Shown: positions 12,501 to 26,900 of the stretch, one piece after another
How the letters are laid out: every line of letters begins with the position of its first letter
How positions within the stretch are numbered: the first letter of the stretch is position 1
Source: Sarcocystis neurona
Taxonomy: Eukaryota > Apicomplexa > Conoidasida > Eucoccidiorida > Sarcocystidae
Assembly (NCBI GenBank): GCA_000727475.1
Contig: KL647304.1
Coordinates: forward strand, 598,272-662,271
Direction of reading: 5' to 3'
DNA: 64,000 nt
The notes under the pieces: model-generated
The model's input: the letters and a program-made list of their open reading frames with translations, nothing else
Databases searched by the model: none
What the model was told of the DNA's origin: nothing
Made by a program: the position numbers and the translations under genes

Positions 12501-13992
12501 TCCAAATTTATAAGAAGGCGGTCACTAACGCGATACGCAGCAAAGACGAAGGCACGTAACGGACACATATGCCGTGCCTCTCTCTCTCTCTGTCACTCTT
12601 CTTGGTTCGCACTTCGGGAGTGTTTGTTTGGCAGGGACGCAAGCACCCGCGATGTTTCACGAGTCAGGCTTCCGGCTTTTCACGCGTGCTGCAAGAAGAG
12701 GGCGTTATTGTTACACCCCCGGTTTTCTCGTGGTGCTGCCAGTGCCTGTTTTTGACAAGAAGAAAGCGCGACGCCTGCACTACTTTGTTCACGACCTAAG
12801 GCATGGGCACGGAGGCAGCCTTCACGCGCACTCGCAAAAATCTAGGTACTTTCGCCCATGTACCACTCTCTCCCCACATGTCCGTCCATATTGATGTGTG
12901 TGCACACATCCTTTCACCCACACATGCATACGAAGAAAATACAAGTGTTACACTGCTGCCCCTCCCCCCACCGTTCCGTACGCCCCCTTCCGTAGAGCTA
13001 CTCGATACGGAAGAGACCTCTGGCTTTTTGCACCCACAAGATGTCCACCGCACAAAGAAGCGCAGCGCTTCTAACACCGGCGCGTCAGCTACGCACCACG
13101 CCACACGTACACATACATACACACACGTATGCATTCCTATGTGCATACCCGCGTGGAGGCACGCGCGTGGGGGTAGTAGAGAAATGTCTCTACGTATCTC
13201 ATCGGTCCACCACCACACCGTCTACACCCACCAACAGCAAGCGACCCTCTCCTTTCGATTGCTGCAAGTAACGAAGGTGGCCCACGCGTTTATCTACGTC
13301 CTCCCACATTCGCAAGCAGCCAACTTTCCTCGGCCGCCTGCGTTGCGTCTCGTCTGTCACGCGCAGCTGCACACGCGTCCTGCGTCTTGTCTCTACGTTC
13401 TGAGACGAAGAGGAGAAATGTCGCACCACGTGTGATATCCCGGAGGACAGACGCATCTTCGCACATACACCCGCTGCCCACAAGTAGCGCACGTAGATGA
13501 AAATACTCCTCTTTCGTGTCTACACTAGCCGTCGCTGCGTCACACACACATACACGTACCCACACAGACATAAGCTCCTGCAAATGCATCGGTCTTCCTC
13601 TCCACGACTGCCGCTTTCTGCTGCTGTTTCCCCCTCCGTCCTGCGGCCGCTGCCACTGCTGCTGCTGCTGCTTCTGCCCTCTCCTCTGCTCTCCGCCCGC
13701 TCCTCTCCCTTTCACGGTCCATATACCTTCTCTTCCTCCACCACCTCCTTCCCCAGCTGTTCGCGCTCATGCTCCGCTGGTTGCTGCTGTTCGCTCTGCC
13801 GAAGCAGTTGCTGTCCTTGTTTAAGCTGCCGCTCTCCTGCGTGTGTGTGTGCGCCTCTTCCGGTTCCTGCCACTCTGCAGCAGCTGTTGCTCTGCCACTG
13901 AGTTTTCTTCCTTCTCTCGTCCCGGCAGCGTCTCTCTTCGAGCCTCCTCTTGCTGGTGCGCCTGCTCAGCTCCTGTGCAGCAGCCGCTGCTG
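6506..13992. other. 7.5-kb region without a supported gene
   Basis: It lies between the 5' end of the TEX9-like gene and the 3' end of the giant UBR gene, both on the minus strand, so it should contain the promoter of the first and the 3' UTR of the second. I examined the longer open frames (9360-9809 and 10023-10508 minus; 11064-11667, 12803-13435 and 13497-13901 plus) and found no domain motif, homologous stretch or matched splice pair. CTG-rich DNA at 13600-13980 directly follows the UBR stop codon. TA repeats occur near 10510-10570, 10980-11005 and 12394-12420. Confidence 0.5.
12394..12422. repeat. (TA)n microsatellite
   Basis: A near-perfect TA run of about ten units followed by TATG. 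It is one of many similar tracts in the non-coding DNA of the window. Confidence 0.85.
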
Positions 13993-14165
13993 CTACAGCA
14001 TCATGTCTCGGGAATGTCTTTGTCGCTGCGAAGAAACAAGTCTCGCCCATTGCAGTCTGCGAAGCAAGCGCAGCTGATGGCGCGTCCACTCTTCTGTAAA
14101 TCGAGTTATTCTGCTGCGCGACAAATACAACGGCTTCCCGCGTCGTAGGGACGGGTCTTCTTCCC
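13993..14165 (-). CDS. UBR ligase exon 16 (C-terminus and stop)
   Basis: Acceptor TTGCTTCTTTGCAG (phase 1) gives DAY-G-EEDPSLRRGKPLYLS, the most recognisable C-terminal block of the family (GETDPGLKRGNPLHLS in UBR1). It continues FTEEWTRHQLRLLRRL and stops with TAG at 13993. Reading back through the acceptor gives a false longer frame to 14634. Confidence 0.92.
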
Positions 14166-16517
14166 CTGCAAAGAAGCAACTCACACAATCGCCTCGTCCC
14201 AGCTCTCGTCGGCGTCGTTGACGTATATGGATGTATGTACATTTGTATGTATATATCTGTATAGATAACGTGCGCACAGACGCATACTCTGTCCTGCCGA
14301 CAGTCTGTCTAAACTTCTCGGTTGCGCTCGTTTCTCTCTGTGTATCTTGTATCTCCACATATACATACGTGTACGCATAGATACACAAATACACGCATAT
14401 ACACATACACACATTCAAAAAGTGCTGTGCGAGTTCATAGGTAGAATTCCTACACACACACATAAGGCAGTGTCTACACATACAAGCTGATTCTCTGTAC
14501 AAGTATACATATATATATATATGTGTGTGTACACATCCGTACATTAGTCCGCTTACCTGGCAGTCAAACAAAAGTCTACGTATATGCCGAGAGGACTTCC
14601 TATATGCATGTGTACATAAGCAGTGTATACACATCTATACATGTACGTGCGCTGCTCCGTATCTTCCCTTCATACATATGTATACAACAAAACGCATCCA
14701 TGTTTGTGGACGTCGCATATATATATATATATCCTGCTTTGTATTCTACAAGTATATATTCTCCTCTACGCACAGAAGAACTGCGCATCCGGATGTATGC
14801 GTAGAGTTGCTTACTCTACGTCTGTTCTCACCGCATGTACACGTTCCCATGGGCTGCACCAGGCCCTGCAGTTCCACTGCTGACACTGGCAAATGACCAC
14901 GCCCACGGCGCGCTCCTGCTAACGCTGCTAGGTTGCATGTTACCGTAGGTGCTGCGCGCGCATCTGCTGCTGCTGCTGCCTGCGTACGCGCTGCTGCTGC
15001 CTGCGTACGCGCTGCTCCTGCCTGCGTATGCACTTCTGCTGCGTGAACTGTGCTCCTGCCGCATGTAGCTGTGCTGCTGCTGCCTGCGTGTGTGCTGCTG
15101 CTGCGTGTGGGTTGCTGCTGCTCCTGCTGCTGCAGGCACGGGCTGCGTACCGTAAGCGTCGAGATGAAGACAGCCCCAGCGCGCTTCTCGATCGAGAACC
15201 GAATCGACGGCGACGACGGAGACGGTGGCCAGCGGCAGGTGTAGGTACACCCCCATGCCCATTCCACAGGAAATTGCATGCTGTGTACAGACACCGCGCA
15301 ACACAGCAGTGGCAGGGGCAGCAGCAAACCTCCAGCAGCGGCACCGTGCTCGCTAGCTCTTTCCGCTGCCAAGAAAACGCGGGAGAAGACCAAACGTTCC
15401 TCCGTCACCTCCAGGGGGCAGCAACTACCCCTCTCTCGCTTCTGCCCCCTATTCACAAATATATATTATGACCCCGCCCTCTACACTGCTATACACACGT
15501 GCACGTACGCCTTATGCGTATACACCTCTATATGTATGTATGCAAATGCACATACACATATATGGACGCACACGGGTCTCGTTTACTGCCTTTCTTCCGT
15601 ATAGACACGTATTCCTGCATATATATATATATATATGAGTCTGGCTCTGCTTTCCTTCGTCCCTGTCTGCATATGTATGCATGTGCATTTGCTTTCCTTC
15701 CGTCCTCTCTCTCTATATATGTGTCTGCGTACGCCCCAGTACGCCCACGCATGCGCATTTACTCTCCCTGGGTCTCTCGATAATACGTATATATGTTGGC
15801 AGAAGTTCTCGTGTGGTCAGACGAACTTTTTTACGTAAATGTGTCCGTCTTCTCCTGTGTCTCGTCCGTCCCCAGCACAGCCCTCCCTTTCTGTCTGCAT
15901 GACGGCATTTTTATTGGCCGTCGAGGAGTTGCATCTGCTCCTGTGCTGCTGGCGCGTCTTCTCTGCTGCCCGTTCGACGAAGCAGCGCATCGCTGCTGTT
16001 GTGGCCAACCTGACCGTACACGCATACGTGTGTGCGCTGCTCGCTGTCTCCGTCTCTTCCGCATGGATATACACGTACGTACGGACAACATGCATAAAAA
16101 TGTAGACGCAAAGACTTTCCCACGTATACAGTCGCAGCCGCATATATGTGCCTGCCTCGCAGAGATGTACGTCCATCCTCATATATAGGATACCGTACAT
16201 TCATGTGGAGACAGCCACATCTATACATGCATTGATACTATCACAGGGGCCCCTGTATACATATGTATCCATACACGCACGTATCTATCTATCCACTGTG
16301 TTTATTGTGCTGGACATATGTACACATTCTTCTAGCCCCAAGTACGTAAACGTAGAGCTCCACGCCTGTGCACATATATATACGTACGTGTGGACATACG
16401 CAGATATACAAATATTGATGCATACACGTGTATATGATATATACATCTATTTTTAACTCTGTATTCGTCAATATAGAAGAGCTCCACGCATACATATATA
16501 TATGAAGGCATACACAG

Positions 16518-16548
<31 letters not shown>

Positions 16549-17915
16549 TGTATACATACATATTTGTAACTCTTGATAGCGCTTGTGTGTACAAATATAT
16601 CCATATATATACATATATATATATCTGTATAGACAACATGTATCCACCTGTGTGTGTGTGTGAAGTTCACGATGTATATATATATATATATATGTGGAGA
16701 TAGATGGCAGCAGCGCGGTTGGGACTAACCCGTCGAATATTGAGCATCAACGGAGGGAGACCGCGCGGAGGATTTGTTTTAATGTCGCAGCAGTCGGTAG
16801 CGCAGATGAAGGAGCCGCAGCAGACGCAGACGGCGCAAGTTGCTGCCGAGTGGTATCCCACTAGCGGGGTATATACGCTGCAGCAATAGCAGCAGCAATA
16901 CAACGGCGGCAGCAAGACAAAGCACAGCAGCTGAAGCACCAGTAAGAACAGCAGCAGCAGAAGCAGGATGACGAACAGAGCAGCAAAAGCAGCAAAAGGA
17001 ACAACAGCACGAGCAACAGACGCCCAGCAGCAGCCACAGCAGCAGCACCGAGAAAGCAGCAGAATGCAGACAGCAGCGACAGCAGAAGAGACGCAGCGGC
17101 AGCAGACGCAGCACTCCTCCCCCAGCACACGCGCTTGCAGCCAGTGCCAAAGTAGCGTCTTTTCCTCTGCAGAGGAATCCACGTAATTCACACAGATACG
17201 CCTACCTGGCCACATATCCCACGCACCGTGAACGCTCTCTCTCCCCATACATACAGAAACACGTACTTAATGTATGTACTTGCCACGGCGCCCTACATAT
17301 ATATATATATATATATGCGTACACGTTTGTGCATGTATATATGTTATGTATACCCACACGAATTGTCTCTCTGCTGCAGTCCCGTCCGGAAGACTGACGT
17401 GCAACGAATGTATTTTCGTAAGAAGCAGACACGGGCGGAGTGTACAAACAAGCAGACGCTTCACCACGTACGCATCTGGCCCACTTCACCGAACCCACGC
17501 CCGTAGCCCCTCTCTCCGTAGTATAGAGGCAGCCGTCTCCCCGTCTCCGTAGTATAGAGACGGCCGTCTCCCCGTCTCCATACTGCGCAGGTAGCCGTCT
17601 CCCCGTCTCCACACTACGGACAAACGCTCCTGCGTGCGGGGGAACGTGGAAGAGACTCACGCACGGAGGGCCGGTTGGCCGCGCAGAAAACCGTCCCAGC
17701 TGTCCACAGCAACGCTGTTATATTGACGTACTGCTGCGTACTGCGTTAAGACGATGGCACATCGCTGGGGATGTGCCACTGCAGATATGTATGTCCAGAG
17801 ATATCTCCATATAAGCACTCGCCTCGGCATGTGTGCATACAGACACAAATTCCCACAGATATATGTATACGCATACGTACATATATATATACATATATAC
17901 ATACATACATACATA

Positions 17916-17946
<31 letters not shown>

Positions 17947-20900
17947 GTATACAAGTGGAGAACCTCTGGGGTTGCTGCCGTTGTTGCGCACCCGTATGGC
18001 TGCTTCTGCTGCTGTTGTGAGGAGGCTCTGGCGCCGCAGTGCAGGAATTTACCTGAGCTGCAGGAAGTGGTTGTAGAACTGCTGGTAGAGCTGCGGCAGG
18101 AAGGCCGCGTGGGGCAGAAATTGAGTCACACAAATCGCAGCACTGGCCCGCTGCTGTCTCCAGTCGGCACTATCTTCCTGGGAAGTTGCTGCTGCTTCTT
18201 CGTCTTCGCCTTCTGCCCTGTGGGGGGGATCCTCCGCTGCTGCCGCAGCAGCCTGCTGATCTTGCGTCCAGAAGAGCAGCGAACATCTCATATGTGTACT
18301 GTGGAAGAAACGCGCCGCGTCTGCTGGCAGCAGACGACGTGCGAGCGGCTGCGCATGCAGGAGACGCGACAGCAGTGCTCTCTCCGGTGGAGTGCTCGGG
18401 CCGCAGGAATGGCTGCCCCGCGCGGAACTGTAGTAGCTGCTAGTGCTGTAGCTGCTCCTGCAGCAATACGGCGGAGAGAGCGGCGGAATGTACGGCGGCA
18501 GCGGAGCATCTGCGTCTTGGCGACGAGAAAAGAAAACCCAAGAGGAAGTGGACGACGCGTCTCCTGCCTGTCCTTCTCCTGCTGCTGCTGTCCCGCTGGC
18601 TCCTGTCGCCGCCCCACCACCACCACCTCTGCTGCTGCTGCTGCTCGTTCTCTTCCTCCGTCTGCCGTCGCCGCTGCGGCTCTCCCGCTGTTGCTGCAGC
18701 ACCTGCTCTGCCTGCCGCTGGATCTGCTGCTGCTGCTGCACCTGCTGCTCAAACTGCTGCAACACGACTTCGTACGTGCCTCGCGTGGAGATGATGACGG
18801 GCATCAGCTGCGTGAGGGGAACCGAATATGGCGGCAGCGCCGCCAGGCCGTAGAGGAACTGGACACCGCAGCACGCCGCACACACGCAGTAGGAGCCAAC
18901 GCGGTGAACGCAGCAGCAAGAAGAGCAAAACGTGGAAAACAAGCGACGTATGAAGGCGCATGCGCAAGAGCAGCAGCGGGAAACGCAGGGAGAACAGCAG
19001 CAGCAGAGAGACGTGAAACGCTGGCAGCAGCATTGACAACCGCAGCGCACGCCGCAGCAGCAGCAGCACAGAAGCGTCTAACAGCAGCGGAGAAGAAAAA
19101 GCTTACAGCAGCAACAGAAGCAGCAGCAGCGGCAGCAGAAAGCAGCACGGCAACAGCAGCAGGAGAAAACTCACGGCGCAGCAGCACAGCGCCGATAAAC
19201 TCGCGAACACACACGTGGAAACTTCAACAGCCGCAGCTGTGTAAGGAGACGTCACAGCAGCCGCACCAGCACGCAAAGAGAAATGCGACGGCACCCGTCT
19301 GTGCTTCTGCAAAACGTAGCAGCGGCAACCAGCGCCACGCACGCGCAGCAGCAGCAGAAATAGCGGCAGCCGCAGCAAAAGCAGCTGCAGCAAAAGCAGC
19401 TACAGCTACTAAAACTGCAATGAAGCAGCAGCGTAGCAGAGGGCGAGGGCGCGGCAGCAGCAGCGACGGCAGCAACACAACCACTCCCCCCCCGCTGTAC
19501 AGGCAGCAGCAACACCACAGGCATCCGTGGTCCTCCTCCTCGCCGAGCTTCCGCCAACAGCGACCGCAGTCACTCTCCGCTGCAGCAACAGCCGCAGTCA
19601 CGTGGAAGATGCTGCAGCTGCTCGCAGGACAGCAGCGAAGGCGGAGGCGGCAACAACAGCAGCAGCAGGTGCAACGGCAGCAGCAGCTTGGGAGCAGCAG
19701 CTTGGCAGCACGAACGGCAGAAACCGGCGACGTGTTTGAAAGTTACCTGCGATTCTTTCAAAAGAATTGCAAGAGCCTCTCCTTCTCCCATCCGTCGCCA
19801 CCTTCTCGGCGTGATGCGCAGGGCCGCCGCTACCTGCGTAGCACATAAGACCGGAAGCAGCAGAAACAGCCCCGACTCAACAGCAGAAGAATTTCTCGAC
19901 ATACATCTCTCTCTATTACTTTCCGCCCTTATACGCAGCACGTTGTTCGCATGCGGAGCCACCGGCAAACATACATATCTTCTTCGCACAAGGACGCATG
20001 CAAGTCTGGGATAGCTGTCCCGCAGACACGTCCCCTCTACACCTGCTTCTGCGTCCCTCCCTGTATATATGTATCCGTATACATATATATATATTTATAT
20101 ACATAGGCCTGCCCACTCTCATACAGATGTATTGGTATACATATATATATATACACATATCATCTATATATGTATATATATATATATATATTAGCATGCC
20201 CACTCTCATACACATGTATTCGTGTGTATGTATGTATAACAGCCTGATCACCGCCATATACATGTACTCGCATATATGTATGTATTAGCCTGCCCACCGT
20301 CATAAACGTGTGTATTTCTCTCTTTACTATCTCACTGTCCGCCGTCATACGCATTGGGGAATTCGTCTCTACGTTTATATTTGCATGCAGCCGCCTCGCT
20401 GTACGAACGAGCCCTGACTTTTTTTCTTCTATCTTCCTCAAAGGCCAGAGGTGGGGCTGCGCGCGCCGTACCTGCTCTTCCCACTTGTCGGCGCGGAGCT
20501 GAAGACGTGTACTTTCCTCTGCTACGGTCTGCTGTGTTGCTGCTGCTGCTGTTGGTCCACTGCTGCTGCTGGTCTTCTGCCGCAGCAGCTGCCCGCCACG
20601 CGGCTGTTGCTGGTCTTCTTCACATTCCGTCTGTCCGCTGCTGCTACTGCTGCTGCCATCTGTTGCTGCTTCCATTTCTGCTTCCACTCCAGCAGGAGCA
20701 GCAGCACCGTCTGGCTGCTGCAGCAGCAGCCGCACGTCTTCTCCCTCTTCCGCTCCCCGTTCTTCTTCGTCTTCCTCTTCTTGTTCTTCGAAAAGGAAGG
20801 CCTCGATAGACGACGGTAGGGGCAGCTTCTCGAGCAGCATCGCGCATTCTTCCGCAGGGTCGTAGAGCCGGATGGAGGGGAGGAGAAGGCTGCCCTTCTT

Positions 20901-23900
20901 CACGGTGCTTTGCTGCTGCAGCAGTGACTCTTCCTTCGTCATCCGTCCCCTCCTTCCTGCTGCTGCAGCTGCGGTAGGGAAGCCGGGGAACCAGCTGCTG
21001 CGGCTGCTGTCCCGCGCAGAGGCACCGGAGGACCCTGCTGCGGCGGCGGCTCCTGCTGCTGCCGTTCCTCCCCTCTTCCCTGCATCAATAGCAGCAGCAG
21101 ACCCTCCTTCTCCCACCCCACCACCTCCCATTGCTGCTGCAGCTGCTGCTGCTGCCCGCGGCCCCCGACAAGAGGCCCCAGCAGCAACAAAGGACGGCGT
21201 GCGCACCGTAGGCGCCTCCGCCGGATCTGCCGCCCCAAGCAGCTGGTACGTCTCGCAGATGTCTTCGAAGGGCAGCTCGCTGCAGCAGAAGAAAAAACAG
21301 CACCGCCCCACTCCACATAAACGCACCCGCATATATGGAGCATTTCAGTAAGGGGGTCGTGGAGCATTTCAGTAAGGGGGTCGTGGAGCATTTCAGTAAG
21401 GGGGTCGTGGAGCATATCTTTCTACTTGTCCACAGAAAATAGGAGAGATACATGCTCCGCATGCGGTGTTTGCATGCAGCACCACCACTTGCGCAGAAAA
21501 CGCCTGACCTTCTCCTCGCCTACCCACCGGTGGCTGCCGGGGGGGTGGCTGCTCGGCCCCCCCCCTTCTTGGGTCCGCCCTGCATGAGACTTCTGCCTTC
21601 CGGTGGAAGCTGCCATACGCGGCTTCTTCTACTGCTGGGGAATGTACAGCAAAGTGCCGTCTCAGGAGGACCTCCTCCTCTCCCCTACTTCTGGGGAGGG
21701 GACTTCCACAGCGAATGTCGTCTCTATATACGTTGAGTTTGTTCTTCTTCACCGTCACTCAAGAAGACATCTTCCTTTCTTCGATTTCTTCTCCTTTGTC
21801 AATCTGTACGCGTAATAAGACTCGTCTGATAAAGACGGGAAGTTCGCTCGTCCTCAACAGCTGCCGTCCTCCCGTCTCATAGAAACTCGGCTTCTCCTGC
21901 TTCCCTACGACTTCTTTCTCTACGGATGACGAAGAGCAGACGCGTCGACAGCAGGAGAGCTCCTCACCCGAGGAGTCTCCCAACATTTTATATTCGAAAA
22001 GTGTTGTTCGCATGCCTTCATCTCATACATGTCGAACGCATGCGCGCGCGCGCCCGAGCCACCTCAGCAGCTGTCCTCCTCTCACACACATGCATGAAGA
22101 CGCATACATCCATACATCCATCCATCCATACATATATATATATATATATATACGCAGGCACATGCCTCTATAGCGTATACCGACCACCTTTACACACCTA
22201 TATATATATGTATGTACACGTGGGGGAGATGAGAGAAAAGGGCACATACGGAGACGCAGACACTTCTACGACGCCCGTGAACGCATATATAAAAGCAGGT
22301 CTACATATATATACACATAAGCATGTATAGGTGTAAATCTACATATATACACATAGGCGTTGTAGACAGACATACGACGCCCCTGAACGTGTAGATGATA
22401 GTAGAAATCTATCTATCCATCTATATATCCCCTACATATATAGAGAGAGGCGTTTCTGCAGAGAGATACACGACACCGCTGCACCGCAAGGCATCGATAG
22501 GTGTAGATATATATACAGCTACACACAGAGTGGCGCACAACGACGTTCATGCCTATAAAGAAGGGCCCTTGCAGCAGTTAACGCATGCGGCCAGATGCTC
22601 CACACACGAATATCGGCTGCTGGGACGTATACGCAGAAGTTCCTGCCAGATACTGGGAGAAACAGACACACCATCACAGTCCACCTGCCAGTCAAACAGC
22701 GCAGCAATCTACTCGCCGAGCTACACATCTATGCATATGTGTATATATACATACTTGATTTACCTATATATATACATGGAGACGTTGTCAATATCCTTCT
22801 CTGTATATACATTTATCTACCTCGCAACCTCTTTCTCTTTATCGATATGTATGACAAGACACACACATACACACACATATATATATATGCATACTACACA
22901 TGCATATACACATATATATATACATATGTATGTGCGTGTATGTCTACGTATATGGTTTTATAGAGCAAATATATGGCAGCAGAGAGGGGGTCCTCTGTTT
23001 TCGTTGTTCGTGTGGACTGCACTGCTGTTGTTTGCTGGTGCTGCTAACCTCTGCGAAGCCCTGCCTGCCAGTGCTGTTGTCGCTGCTACTTGACTACCAG
23101 CTGCTGCTGCTTCTGCTTCTGCTGGGGGCAGGCAGTGAGGAGCGACTTACGTGGCAGGGCAGAGGAGGTGTTGCAGCAGGTGGAGCTTTCGCAGCCAAGG
23201 GACGAGTCCCATCTCCACCAGCTGCACTATTACGCGTCTTCGATCTTCTTCACTGCTCCAGCCCGTTGGGCTGCTGCTGCTGTTGCTGTCGCAGCTGCTG
23301 CTGTTGCTGTTGCAGCCGCTGCTGTTCGACGCGGACTGCTGCGCACGGGTGGCCCGCTGCTGCTGTTGCTGCTGCTGCGTCCCTCCTGCAGCAGCGCCGC
23401 CTGCAACCAACTCGCTGGGACGCGTGCCCCCGCCGCCCCACACGTCTGCTGCTTCTGGCTCACCGGCTCCTGCTGCTATTTCTGTTGCTGCGACGGGCTC
23501 GAGGAAAGAGAACGGCGGGGTAACTGCGTCGATAGACGACGGCGGCAGGCCTGCCAGCAACGTCTCATTCCACCCGTCGGTGCTGCCCACGCCGCTGATG
23601 CTGCTGCAGTTGCTTTTCGACGGCGCCTGCTGCTGCTGCTGGAGTCGCTGCTCCTGCGTCGCACCTACGTGCTGCAGGTAGCCGCGCAGCAGCGCCGTCC
23701 GCTGCTGCTGTCTGCTCATGGCGCTCTCCTTCTCAGCACCAGCGCCGCGGCCCTCCTCCTCTGCCTCCTCCTCCTTCTGCAGCAGCTGCTGCTGCGATCT
23801 TCTGCGACTCCTGCTGCTGCTCCTGCCTCCGCTGCTGGTGCTGCTGCTGCTTTCTCTAATGCATCGCACGGCTGCCCCAAGTTGCGCCGCACACGGCGGG

Positions 23901-26900
23901 TACGGCAGCCGTCTCCCGAGCAGCTGCAGGTCCTCAAGCCACACGCCTGTTCCTGCGGAACCACTTCCTGACGTATGGCCATGCAGCAGCAACATCCACA
24001 GACACACATACATACATACATATACAAGCAAACCTTATATACGCATGTATATACATATGTAACGTATGTATGCACCTCCCCATGCGTGTATATGTATTCG
24101 TACATATACACCTACAGAGAGACGGGGAGACGGCGCGGCAGCCACCAGACACCAACAGCAAGAAACGACGTCTCTTTTGTGTCTGCGCCGCAAAGAGAGG
24201 AACACCTGTGCAACAGCAGCACACAGGGACGTCACCCGTGCTGCTGCCGCACGCTCTTCGACAACTTCCCCGACACGCATGCGTCTATAAAGAGAGAAGA
24301 CGACAAACATTTGGAGACGATACACACGTGAAGTCCCCCACCGCCACGTTGCAAACTGCTGCCGCACTTCTGACGTACTTCTCGCTCTGTCTCTCCCTTC
24401 CCACACACACGTGCTCCACACATCTGCATGCATGCGTACGCACACATAGATACACACATATACACACATACATATATACGTTTTTTATGTAGTTTTTCTT
24501 CTTCTCTATAACAACGGAATTCACGTGTACATTCGCCTGTCTATCTCTCCGTATACGCTCCGAAGAAGACTCAGGTACACCCTCTTAAACAGGAATACAT
24601 GGACTTGTATCTCCTCTCCCTACTGAAACACGGAGACCCCCCGTCTGTCGTGTTGGAACTTCGACTCCAACATACGGCCATGCAGCGGGAGGTTTTGGAC
24701 GTCCACACACACGGGCGCGTCTCACTTCTTCCTCCTGCCACACTCTCCGCGCGGAACTCTTCTTCGTGTGCATGCATATCTTCCGTCCCTCCGTATGCGT
24801 ATAGACCCAAGTCTCTACAGTTGCATGTGTAGCTGCGCATACGGCGACATATGGTACACACGTGCGGTCCAAGGGGGGGACTCTACACACTTCCGCCTTC
24901 TTCTGCGCCTTATGCACTTCGAAATATTTCCTCCGCAGTCTTCTCCGGCCCACGCGACCCCCCCTCTGTGCCCCCTGCCCTGCACGCGTGTCTCCGAGGA
25001 AAGACGCACGTCTTGCAGACACTCCCGTCTCGTCTCCGTGTCTCGCCTTCCCTCTCCTGCTGTCGCCCTCGCTATCTTCTGCACGCCGTCTCTCTCTGAA
25101 CAGCAGAGGTGCATCTGCGTGTATATATATGGATGGATGGATGTTTAGACTTGCGCGCCGCACTGCCCACGTATATGCACACGGGAACACAAAAAGAAGG
25201 ACGAGACGAAGAAGAAGAAAAAGAGGAGAATGACGACGAGTCGTACTTCCGTCTTGTTCACGGGCGAGACGCGCTTCCTCGAGAACCGCAGCCTCACTTT
25301 CCCACTCAACCGTCTCCGCCTCCGCTTCGCGTCGCCAGCAGTTGATCTGCTCCTCTTTTACACGCTGCCGTCTCCCCTCCCATTCGTCTTCCGCTGCGCC
25401 GCTGTCGCGGCCGGTCCTCCTGCTGCTCCTTCGTCTGCTGGTGCTGCTTTTCCTCCTTCCCCGTCTGCTGCTGCTGCTGCGACTTCTGCTGTCCGGCCTC
25501 GTCCCTCCCTCTCCCACCACGGGGCTGCTGTTGCTGCTGCTGCTGTTCCTCTCTTCCTTCTCTACCGTCTCCCTGCCGCTGCTGCGGCTGCTGTCTGCCG
25601 ACCGCTGCGCTCCAGCAGCAGCCCCGGGAAGAACAGGATCCGCCGCTGCGGGCGCTGCTGCAGCCGCCCCAGACGCGCCTGCAGCGGCCGGAGAAGCGCC
25701 GCTCAGAGGGCGGGAAGCAGTGGACGCCCCAGACGCAGCAGCCAGACCGCCGTCTGCTGCTGCTGTTTCTCCTGCCGTACCTCTTGGCTCACCGCGGCTC
25801 CTAACCGGAAATGTCCCTGCTGCATCTGCTGCCTGTCCTGCCTCATCCGTCCGCATGCTGCTCATCTCACCCTGCGCTGCCTCTCCCCCCTCCTGTCGTC
25901 CCTGCGGCTCCGGCTGCGGCTTCTGCTGCAGCCCGGGTGTCCGTTTTGCTGCCTCTGCTGCAGCTGCCCCTGAAGGCGGGTCGTTGCTGCCTCCTCCTGC
26001 AGCAGTACGACCCTCCGGAGAATGACGCGCCGCAGCAGCAGCTGCACCCCCACGCAGCGCACCAGAAGCGAGTTCCTCTCCTTCTCTTCGCTTAGTACGT
26101 CTGCTGCTTTCCTCGGGATCCTCCCACACCCTCCGTCGGTCTCCTTTGCCCCTGCTGCTGCTGCTCTTTGTTTGTTGCTCTTCTGCTGCAGGCAGCTGCT
26201 TCTGCACTTTTCTCCGCTCCTCGTCTTCCTTGCGCTGCTGCTCCGTCGTCTTCTCCTTCCGCGGCTTGTCTTGGGCGGCTTTGGCTGCTGCCATTCCTCC
26301 TCCTGCTGCTGCTGCTGCTGTGGGGTGCGTCGCTCCGAGCTTCCCACCACTTGCTTGCTGCTGCAGCAACTCCGCTGCTGCTGCTACATCGATCCCCATC
26401 TCGCTCACCCGGCGCAGGCGTTGGTGGTCGCTCAGCTGCTGCAGCGCCTCCCAGACAACTCGGCTGCAGCCCGGCCTCTTTTTTCTCCGCTTCGCCGTCT
26501 CACCCATCTGCTGCTCTTGCTGCAGACTGCTCCACTGCTGCTGTTGCCACGCCACCTGCTGCTGCACCACTCCACCGCCGCTGTTCGCTGCGCCGCTCCC
26601 CCGCGCTAACGCTACCGCTCCCCCTTCTCCTTCTTCCCTTCTTGCTGCTGCTGCATCTGGTGCAGCAGCCGGATGGAAGAACGGATCTCGGTCCCACCAC
26701 TGCCACAGGACTGCCAGTACTTCGGACAGAAAGAAAAGCTGCGTATACATTTCTGCTGCAGCAAGACAGCTAATCTCCTCCAGTTTCTTCTGCTGCTTGT
26801 TCGACTCAAAGTCCTGCTTCTGTCTCCGTCTCTGCATGTTTCTTTCTTCTCTCCCCGCCGCCTCCTGCTGCTGACACTCCTCAGCACCAACCCCACACGT

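Noticed and set aside
13712..14242. Alternative repeat-rich C-terminus for the UBR gene in another frame
   Set aside because: It would need a phase-2 junction into exon 16. The phase-1 junction gives the conserved DAYGEEDPSLRRG block and an early stop consistent with the family's C-terminus.
14181..14634. Long upstream extension of the last exon
   Set aside because: It is microsatellite translation (Tyr, Ile, Cys, His). The conserved block begins exactly at the acceptor at 14165.
17833..19848. 671-codon open frame on the plus strand
   Set aside because: It is kept open by CAG repeats and crosses exon 13 and two introns of the minus-strand UBR gene. It has TA-microsatellite translation at its start and no domain motif.
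24585..25297. Extension of the exon 10 frame to 24585
   Set aside because: Past the donor at 25297 the translation turns into hydrophobic and TA-repeat sequence, while exon 11 fits the donor phase.
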